Under the pieces are notes generated by a model that worked only from the letters and a program-made list of their open reading frames with translations, was not told the DNA's origin and did not search any database. Position numbers and translations under genes: made by a program. This document shows positions 56,100 to 64,000 of a stretch of 64,000 bases of DNA, one piece after another. The DNA lies in assembly GCA_029204225.1 (NCBI GenBank), contig CM055092.1, positions 20,068,036 to 20,132,035 on the forward strand, in the 5' to 3' direction. This stretch comes from Diphasiastrum complanatum (lineage: Eukaryota > Streptophyta > Lycopodiopsida > Lycopodiales > Lycopodiaceae). Numbering within the stretch: the stretch's first letter is position 1; every line of letters starts with the position of its first letter.

Positions 56100-57080
56100 G
56101 AAAGCTGCGACAGATGCTGTTGTACAGAGAATTGATGTTATTGAAGGAAAATTGGCAAAGACTGAAGATCAATTCTGGCCAAGTGACGTGGAAAAGATTT
56201 TTAAAGTCACCACGAGAAGCAAAGGCTCCTCGAAACCTGATCAGAAATCTTCAACAAAGCACAGAAAATCCTCAAAGACAAAATGTTCTAGCAAGATGAC
56301 GAACAAATCCACGACTAAAGAAGATCTCAAGGATGACTATGACTATGACTGTGATGCTGCGAAGCTATTTGCAAAAGATATCTCGGTAGAAGCAAAGGAG
56401 ATCATCAACGCTGAACTAAAGAGTGTTCTTGTAGAGAAGGTGGTCACTTTCGAGGAAGAAGACAAAGAAATCGCGAAGACAAAATTGTCTAGTGTTGTTA
56501 TTGATAAACCAACCTCAAAATCAAAGACAAAAGAATATGACATCGTAACTGATATCGGATCTCTTCGACCAAACATTACTTTTGAACAGTTGTTGGCAGA
56601 TAACACTTATTAAAGAAAGGAACTGAAAGGCCGTTCTATGCCTAAGAAGAAGAAGAAAATCTCTCTGCCAGATGCTGGTGTTTTGTCCATTGATTTAGGT
56701 GATCTCGGTGCACCTGAAACTGATGTTACTATTGTAGGATGTTTGATCGAAAAAGTGCCAATTGAAGACACAGCTCATGATCTGGGGCTGACTAACATTC
56801 AACCAACACAACGAAACATCAAGTTAGCTGATTCGACACGACGAAAACCCGTTGGTGAGCTGAAGGATGTCACTGTCTACATTCAAGCCAAGCCATTTAC
56901 TATGAATTTCATTGTTATCAAACCACTCGGTTTGTCATCCTATTATGTGCTGATTGGACGACCTTGGCTTTATCAATCAAATGCTAGTGTACATTGGAAA
57001 TCTAGAGAGCTAAGATTTCAGACTGGTGAGACCAATAACCGAGGTAAGCCAGCAGAACAAATCATAACCTGGAGTCGTGA
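56100..57080 (+). pseudogene. E20: linker and protease with deleted active site
   Basis: 56114-56613 is a Lys/Ser/Asp-rich linker (SKGSSKPDQKSSTKHRKSSK) ending FEQLLADNTY. The protease (56638-57060) runs SIDLGDLGAPETDVTIVGCL, EKVPIEDTAHDLGLTNIQPT, IKLADSTRRKPVGELKDVTV and YVLIGRPWLYQSNASVHW. Between PIED and TAHDLGL the usual Asp-Gly/Asn-Gly-Ser loop is missing, so the catalytic site is lost by a short in-frame deletion. The IGRPWL block that closes Gypsy proteases is intact. Confidence 0.82.
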
Positions 57081-57159
57081 CAAATATGAAGGTGAAACTC
57101 CTTTGTCCAACACCAGTTTTACATCAAAAGAATCTTCATATGCCTTGAATATTTTTTCC

Positions 57160-59370
57160 TATAAATCTGATATTGAAGTGCAGTACTTTGAATGTTATGA
57201 AAATGCTGATGATGAAGAATTCTTTGATGTCTGCTGCCTTCCTGAGAACTTTTCTCGAATTGATGATTTCTGTGTGTACAATGATATAAAAACACACCTG
57301 CAGAAGCTGAAATTAACATTGCAACGGTGTCGAGATACTGGTTTATCTCTTCATCCAGAAAAATATTTTTTTGGTATGAAAGAAGGAATATTGCTCGGAC
57401 ACTGAATATCTAATAGAGGAATAGAAGTCAACAAAGATAAAGTCGAGCTTATAAAGAACCTCCTGATACCAACCAATTTCCGTGAACTAAGAGCTTTCTT
57501 AGGACATGTTGGTTATTACAGGAGATTTACTTAAAATCATGCTTCTATTGCTGCCTCTCTTACACATCTACTGAAGAAACAAGTGGAATACTTGTGGACA
57601 AATGAATAGCAAAAAGCATTTGAAGATCTTAAGCAAAGGTTGATCAATGCTCCTATTCTGAGACCACCCAACTGGGCTATTTTATTTCACAGTTATGTGG
57701 ATGTTTCTGCATTTGCTATTGGCGTCTGTCTAAGCCAGAAGGACGACCAGAAAAAGGATCATCCCATCTACTATGCGAGTCGACAGCTCAGTGCATCAGA
57801 GAAAAATTATTCGGCTACAGAAAGGGAAGCACTTGGCATGATTTTTACTGTTAAAAAATTTCGGCATTATTTGCTAGGATATGTATTTATTTTTCATGTG
57901 GATCATTATGCTCTTAAGTATCTTGTAAATAAACCAGATCTATCAGGACGAATTGCTTGATGGGTTCTACTTCTGCAAGAATTCACTTATCAAGTAGAGC
58001 TTCGTCAAGGAAAGTATCATACAAATGCTGATCATCTATCACGACTCAGCATTGGAAAAATTGAAGATCCTATCAATGATTATTTTTCAGACAAACATTT
58101 ATTCGATATTTCATCTACAAATTTGTTATATTCTGATATCATTACTTATCTCAAGGATCAGATATATCCGGATGGTTATGATTTGGAGCAAAAGACAGTT
58201 TTTCAATATAAGGTAGCACCTTATACAATTATTTACAATGTTCTGTACAAGCTTGGTGCAGATCATCAGCTTCGAAGATGTCTCGAATCCGAAGACATTA
58301 AAAAGGTCGTTAAAGCCTTACACTCAGAAGATGTTGGTGGACATTTTGCCTTGAAGAATACAATTAATAAGTTATTGACTGCCAAGTATTGGTGGCCAAC
58401 AATGTTCAAGGATGTATCAAACTTTATTCGTTCATGTGATCCATGCCAAAGATCTGGTAAGCCTACAAAATCAATGAATTGGTCGTTGACACCAATGCTT
58501 CCTCTTGCACCATTCGAGAAGTGGGGGATTGACTTTGTCGGTCCAATTAAACCTATTACCCGACATACGAAATGTCGATATATTCTAGTTGCAACGGATT
58601 ATGCTACAAAGAATGTGGAAGCAGAGGCGACAAAAAGAAATGATGCAAAAATTGTCGCGACGTTCTTATTCAAAAGTATTATCACCAAATATGGTTGTCC
58701 ACTCGAACCAGTAAGTGACCGAGGTACACATTTTTTAAATGACACTATACGGTTGTTGACAACTTATCTCCTTATCAAGCACAGAAAAACTACACCGTAT
58801 AATCCAAAAGCAAATGGGTTGATAGAAAGAGCTAATGGAATTTTATGTAAGATCCTGACTAAAATTACTATTGCACACGCAACGGATTGGGATCAGAAAC
58901 TACCATCAGTTCTTTGGGCTTATCGTAATATAGAGAAAATCATGACGAAATAGACACCATATTTTCTGACATATGGTATGCATCCTATTCTGCCAATTGA
59001 ATTTGAGGTCAAAACTTTTCGTATCCAAGGTCAATGAACAAATGCAGACTCTATAAACGAAAGGTTGACTAATATTGAAGAACTAGCTGAAGCTCGTGAG
59101 TCTTCACAAAAATTAACGAAGGAAATCCAAGAACAAAGAATAAAAAAATAGGACAGTCATATAAAAAAATGTGATCTTAAAATTGATGATTATGCGCTGA
59201 TATATGACAGTCGCCATCAAAAGCTCCCAGGAAAACTCCATATGCGATGGCTTGGACCTTTTAAAGTCATAGAGGTGTTTGACAATGGTTCTATGCAACT
59301 TCAATCACTTGAAGAGGAACTGTTACCTACACGTATTAACGGGTCCAAACTAAAAAAATACTACATTTGA
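57160..59370 (+). pseudogene. E20: Gypsy RT end, RNase H and integrase
   Basis: Most of RT is deleted: after an acidic stretch the frame enters at RIDDFCVYNDIKTHLQ (the YxDD region) and GLSLHPEKYFFGMKEG, with a stop at 57403. The thumb has FRELRAFLGHVGYYRRFT. RNase H (57640-58060) has SYVDVSAFAIGVCLSQ, YASRQLSASEKNYSATEREA and NADHLSRL. The integrase finger is VVKALHSEDVGGHFA...CDPCQRSG, and the core has GIDFVGP, SDRGTHFLND and GLIERANGIL, all three acidic residues intact. The C-terminus ends RWLGPFKVIEVFDNGSMQL and KLKKYYI at 59370. Stops at 57532, 57608, 57958, 58951, 59036 and 59149. Confidence 0.9.
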
Positions 59371-59900
59371 CCCAAAGAAAAAAATTATTTATTTTTATTC
59401 TTATTATTTTCTAGTATTTTTCTGATAATGTTCGCGACTTTTCTTTTTTTTCTTTTCTAAAAAATTTTCTAGAAATTTTCGTGAACTTTTCTACCACTGT
59501 TCAACATTTGTTCAAACTGTTTCGTGAATTTTTTGAGAATTTTTCTTGTCTTCTCTCAAATCTTTTAAGTTATTTTTCAAAGTATTTTCGAGAAACTTTT
59601 GCGACATTCTAACTGTGAACTGAAACTTTCATTTTTTTTTTTCTTTCGAGAATTTTTCCAGCATTTTTTTTCCTCCAGTTTTTCGAGAAATTTTCTAGGA
59701 TGACGCTTAACATTTTCAAGAATTTTTCGTGAAGTTTTGTATCATTTTCTAGAATCTCTCAAGAATGTTTCGCGAAACATTCTAAAAACTTTCTAGTATC
59801 CTTCGAGAATCTCTCAACCTACCTTTTCGAGAATCTTTTAAAAATCTATCTACCTACTTTTTACATCCCTCTATTAAAGAAGATGGCCACATGATCCTCA
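59371..59900. repeat. T-rich TTTTCGAGAA-type low-complexity DNA
   Basis: About 500 bp made of variants of TTTCGAGAATTTTT, TTCGTGAA and TTTTCTAGAAA, starting at the end of E20 pol. It resembles the reverse complement of the minisatellite at 34974-35402 in words and composition. No reading frame. Confidence 0.7.
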
Positions 59901-59991
59901 TTATTCACACGTGTGTACACTCACATATCAAAACCAATATTGTTTCTCCTTAATTTATTTGTTTTCTTTTCAAAAACGGTCTTCCGTCATT

Positions 59992-60521
<530 letters not shown>

Positions 60522-62545
60522 CTAGATTATGCCCGAGCAGAAACATCCTTTCTGCTCGATAGAAAGTTGGGTCCATAACCAGATAAAGTCTTCCTTCTCC
60601 CATGGTCGCTTCCAATCGTCGAAGGCGATGCCTACAGCGTCTAGTAGCATCATATAATCCATACGCCATTGTAATTCAATTTTAAAAGTAGGTGGACACC
60701 ATTTCCAGAAGCGTTCAACAAATGCATGAAATCTGTCAGCACATACCTTCGACTGATTCTGTCGCATTCGTTTTGGCTGGGTAGATGCAGTTGCCAAGTC
60801 CTGAGTTTGCAACTCAGTAGCCAGCTTCTGATCTTCCAATTGTTGTTGGAGATCTGTCATCTGCTGTTCGAGCTTGTCAATCTTTGCGACTGCTTCCAGA
60901 TACTCGGGATGGTCTGAGGCTCCGGTGCAGGCAGACACAGATGGAATTTGCTGTATAAGGTCATCAATTTTGAGTAGGGCCTGAAGGTACTCGTCGTGTG
61001 CATCTGGTCCGCTACAAGATGGGGTAGCTTCACTCAAAAACTCTCTTAGCTCCGCCAATTCTTCCTCGACAAGAGCCTTCGAATCCTCAAGTGATTGCAG
61101 GAACTCAACTCAAAAATTGTCGAGCATCTAATCTTAGAGCTGGTTTAGCTTTGTGAGGTCGATATAATAGACCCTGCATTGGAGCTTACAGAGAGAGCAG
61201 CTTTTGCCTTCAGTCTTCTCATTCGCTCCTCCTGGAAATGTTTCTGGAGCATGACATTATGTTGATTTGCAGTTGTCAGTTGCTGCTTTAAATAATCATT
61301 TTGAGTCTGATAATTATCAGACTTGGCCTCAATCACCTTATTGATCTGTTTTAAATAATCAGCTTCCTTTATTAAGGTTTGAAGCTGTGTGTCGAGAGAA
61401 CGATTTCGTTCAATCGGCTTCGTGTTGTCTGATTCGAGCGAATCAATCTTCTCGAAAGATGCCTTGAGATCCTCTTGGCATCTTCTTTCTGAGTTGACAA
61501 ATTCCATCGTAAGTTGTTGATGGTACTTGTCCAACTCATACACTTCAGCCACTAGGTTTTTCGCTTTCTTGGTCATAGTGCGAAACCACTGGGACTGGTT
61601 GTCTTGTTGTTCTTCATCCGCCACAGGTGCCCCAGTGTCGCCTTCAGTAGTTGTTTGTCTTTTTTCTGAGGTATTAGACTGAGTTGCGTCATCGTCAGAG
61701 GAGGAGGTCCTCGGTTGCTTCTGAGATGTGGAAGCAGATGCGTGTTGTGAATAATCAACAGCAGCAGCAGCTCCATTAGTCTCCATTGCCACAACTGGAA
61801 CTGGTTCTGACTGGGATGGTGCAGCATCAATGTCCATAGCAGTGGTAGTTGCTACTTCGACGGCCGGTGCAATTTGAGTAACGAGGCCAAAAAGATCAAT
61901 TGGCTTGGGGGCCAACATCCTTCCTGTCAGCAATGTTTTTTCTTGCTCGTTCAAAATGTCGAAATGGGCGCATAGCCGAGAGACATGTGCTCCAACTCCA
62001 GAAAATTTTTGGTGCTTGATCCCGCGCAAAAATGTTGTATATGTAATAGTGCTGAAACAAACCGGATTACCCACAAGTGTGTCTAAGATATAACCAAAAT
62101 TTTGCATTGAAATCGTCGCATCAGCATCCGTCAAAAAGAGTACTTGGTTCGCATATTTACAAAACATTTTAAATGTGGTATCATGAATCATGGAGATCTT
62201 GTACCCCTTCGTGGGTACGAAGCAATTGGTAAGGAAGTGGGCAGCTTCATCAACTGAATCCTTATTTGTTGAGATCATCTTCCCATCCATCGATAATCCA
62301 AGGGCTGTGCAGAACAAGTCTTCAAAGATAATGAAGAATTTGCCTCGCACATGGACTTTGAAATCCACCTCTGAAATGGAATGAATGGAGTTGACAAACT
62401 CCATACTGACTTCGGAGAGGATGGAGGGGTCCACTTTCAAATTACCCAACCTGCATCGATCCAAAAAGGACTGGATGGATGCCAGGCGGATTCCTGCGCG
62501 TGCTTTCTAGATGAGGTTAGAGCTTGAACTGGATCCAGAAGCCAT
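60522..62545 (-). pseudogene. E21: extra ORF, best preserved copy (plant-transposon-like domain plus coiled coil)
   Basis: Minus strand from ATG 62545 (MASGSSSSSNLI-stop-KARAGIRLASIQSF). The stop is at about 62510; the 439-codon frame starts at 62464. Residues 1-190 form a globular domain with SMEFVNSIHSISEVDFKVHV, RGKFFIIFEDLFCTALGLSM and DATISMQNFGYILDTLVGNP. Its VRG...F...LGL pattern fits the 'putative plant transposon protein' domain. A Ser/Thr/Ala linker follows (residues 210-290), then a long coiled coil. A stop near 61145 separates it from a second open part (61058-60522) with more coiled coil (KIDKLEQQMTDLQQQLEDQK) and a Trp-rich C-terminus (FWKWCPPTFKIELQWRMDYM). Relative to E20 it is antisense; with the LTR-like DNA at 60118 it more likely belongs to a minus-strand element. 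Function unknown. Confidence 0.65.
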
Positions 62546-63108
62546 TGTTCGTATTTTTTCACGAAAGCTCGTAGATCGCAATAAGTCACAAATGAATGCT
62601 TTGATCGCAAAGAGAATGTGCGCAGGAAAGCTTAAAATCGCAGGCAGAATGTGTAAGGAAGAAAAATGGAAAATAACTCTGATATGCAGTAGCGGTGTGA
62701 AAGGGATGATGACATGGCATGGTGACTTGACATCTGGCACTTCCATTTATGGAGTACGTGCATGGGTCAGTGTTTGAAACTATGATTTGACAGATCGTCG
62801 TCTTGGCCATTCCTCTAACTTGGCCCACGACTACTACCAAAAATCTAGCAACCAATTAATTATGAAACAAAGCTCTTTCTTTCCCAAACTCGGCCTTCTA
62901 CAGGTTGTGAACTGTCCAAAATGATCTTATGACCTTGATGCAAGATTTCCACTCCCAAACAATCCCAAAACTAGAGCATGCATGTGTTATGATCTTCGAA
63001 ACTTTTGCATGCGTGCATTTCTCTAATGATTGCACTTGCATGTAACTACAATTTGTTTATTTGCCCTTGCATGTAACTGTAGCTTTCTCTTTTGCAGTTG
63101 CATGTCAG
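62546..63108. other. Non-coding DNA upstream of the E21 ORF
   Basis: No recognised gene. Short open frames at 62511-62855 overlap the ORF start on both strands and have no motifs. Words such as TGCATGTAACT recur at 63031, 63070 and lead into the minisatellite. Confidence 0.4.
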
Positions 63109-63232
63109 GTTTCTATGATCAATCATGATTGCATGTTAAGTTTCTATGATCCATCATGATTGCATGTCAAGTTTTTATGATCAATCATGATTGCATGTCA
63201 AGTTTCTATGATCCTTCATGATTGCATGTCGA
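63109..63232. repeat. 31-bp minisatellite, four units
   Basis: Units start at 63109, 63140, 63171 and 63202; consensus GTTTCTATGATCMATCATGA followed by TTGCATGTCAA. Units 1 and 3 carry CAATC, unit 2 CCATC and unit 4 CCTTC. Each unit contains the palindrome TCATGA. Confidence 0.95.
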
Positions 63233-64000
63233 AAGAATTAAGATTTATGAAGAAAATCTTATGTTTATGATAAGCTAGGTTTGAGAATTAAGTCCATTGA
63301 AAGGAACTAAGTTTATGTTCCTATTTTTGAGACCCTTTTTGTAATCCAATGTATATGAAATTGGCATAAGCCAATTGGTTTTGCATAATGAAAAGAATTA
63401 TTCTTCCGGGGGGGGGTCCCCATCTTGACCACTCAGTGCTTCTACTGTAGAACACCTGATCAGACAGATCTTGATTCTACTAACAAAGTGCGCATTTACT
63501 TGACAAAGGATGAGAAAGAAACAAATGCGAACTCAAAACATTTCTATTCGTGATCAACCACGAAGGATTCGTGAAATTTTATCTTGCTTAAAACTCGAAA
63601 GATTCGTGAAACAATTTCTTGTAGAAGCTCAAAAGAATCGCAAACAAAATCTTGTTGCGAACAATTGGCAAAATCTTCTGATTTTACTTCAAGCTCAAAA
63701 TTGTCATCTGTCGCGAACAATTGACGAAAGACGAAAATGTTGCGAAGAGACAAGTGTCATGAATAATTTGCGAAACACGAAGCTGTAATGAAGAGATGGA
63801 GTCACAAATAATTCGTGAACAAAAATCATTCGACCCTAGAAATAGAGCGTCTATTTGAATATCAACCATCGTAAACGGTTAGATCTACTGTTACAGAAAT
63901 AAAAGGCCAAAAGACCTGTCCTGTAACAATATAAATACATATGCACTACTCGTTGTAACCAACTCTCAGACACTCAAACTGAAGAGATTCTCAGACTCAT
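63233..64000 (+). repeat. Probable start of another LTR with TATA box
   Basis: Contains a run of eight G (about 63410), a 300-bp region rich in TTCGTGAA/TTCGCGAA (63500-63800), and TATAAATAC at 63930-63938 followed by CACTCAAACTGAAGAG at the window end. This is the layout of a U3 promoter on the plus strand. It could be the 3' LTR of E20 or a new element; no match to the E20 5' LTR was found by eye. Confidence 0.35.

Noticed and set aside
63109-63232. CRISPR-like array
   Set aside because: Units are directly adjacent with no unique spacers, and the genome is eukaryotic.

Overview
This window is a piece of nuclear DNA from a land plant, and almost all of it is decayed LTR retrotransposons. 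The signs are plant-type Ty1/Copia and Ty3/Gypsy gag-pol remnants, primer-binding sites matching initiator-Met tRNA (TGGTATCAGAGCC) and the Athila/Tat-type site (TGGCGCCGTTGCCGGGGA), LTRs running TG...CA, long (GA)n/(CT)n tracts, and a short interstitial CCCTAAA array. There is no operon structure, rRNA gene or CRISPR array. The species cannot be fixed from sequence alone.

Layout. 1-803: Copia gag-protease fragment (E1). 804-6508: minus-strand Gypsy (E2) with 3' LTR, an extra ORF behind integrase, and pol. 6509-9465: plus-strand Gypsy (E3). 9466-17513: minus-strand Copia (E4) split by a nearly intact young Copia (E5, 9634-15788) with two 682/683-bp LTRs and a 5-bp target duplication. 18401-19005: LTR and gag start of a minus Copia (E6). 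19474-21163: plus Copia (E7). 21438-21661: GC-rich hairpin-ended insert. 21856-23604: the only stretch that looks like host gene sequence, with possible exons on the plus strand and an ankyrin-repeat exon with one stop on the minus strand. 24000-29362: a coiled-coil remnant, a minus Copia (E8) and a Gypsy LTR/PBS/gag/protease remnant (E9). 29450-32110: plus Copia (E10) with its 3' LTR. 34190-35574: Copia LTR/PBS/leader (E11) whose gag is replaced by telomere-like and A-rich minisatellite DNA. 35575-36005: a tandem miniature LTR element (TRIM, E12) carrying a tRNA-like cloverleaf in each LTR. 36006-40595: minus Copia (E13) lacking integrase and preceded by a 447-bp direct duplication. 40596-47104: two related minus Copia elements (E14, E15). 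47858-50422: Gypsy integrase end plus the same kind of extra ORF (E16), cut by another LTR (E17). 51854-53219: CT tracts, a Gypsy LTR (E18) and a Copia scrap (E19). About 53220-59370: a long plus Gypsy (E20). 59371-62545: low-complexity DNA, a minus LTR-like stretch and a third copy of the extra ORF (E21). 62546-64000: minisatellite and a probable further LTR.

How it works together: no gene set here is likely to act as a pathway. E5 is the only element close to autonomous, and it has one frameshift in RNase H. The others lost catalytic residues, domains or LTRs. The most interesting items are the TRIM with an embedded tRNA-like Pol III promoter, and a coiled-coil ORF family that recurs three times (perhaps four) in association with Gypsy elements.
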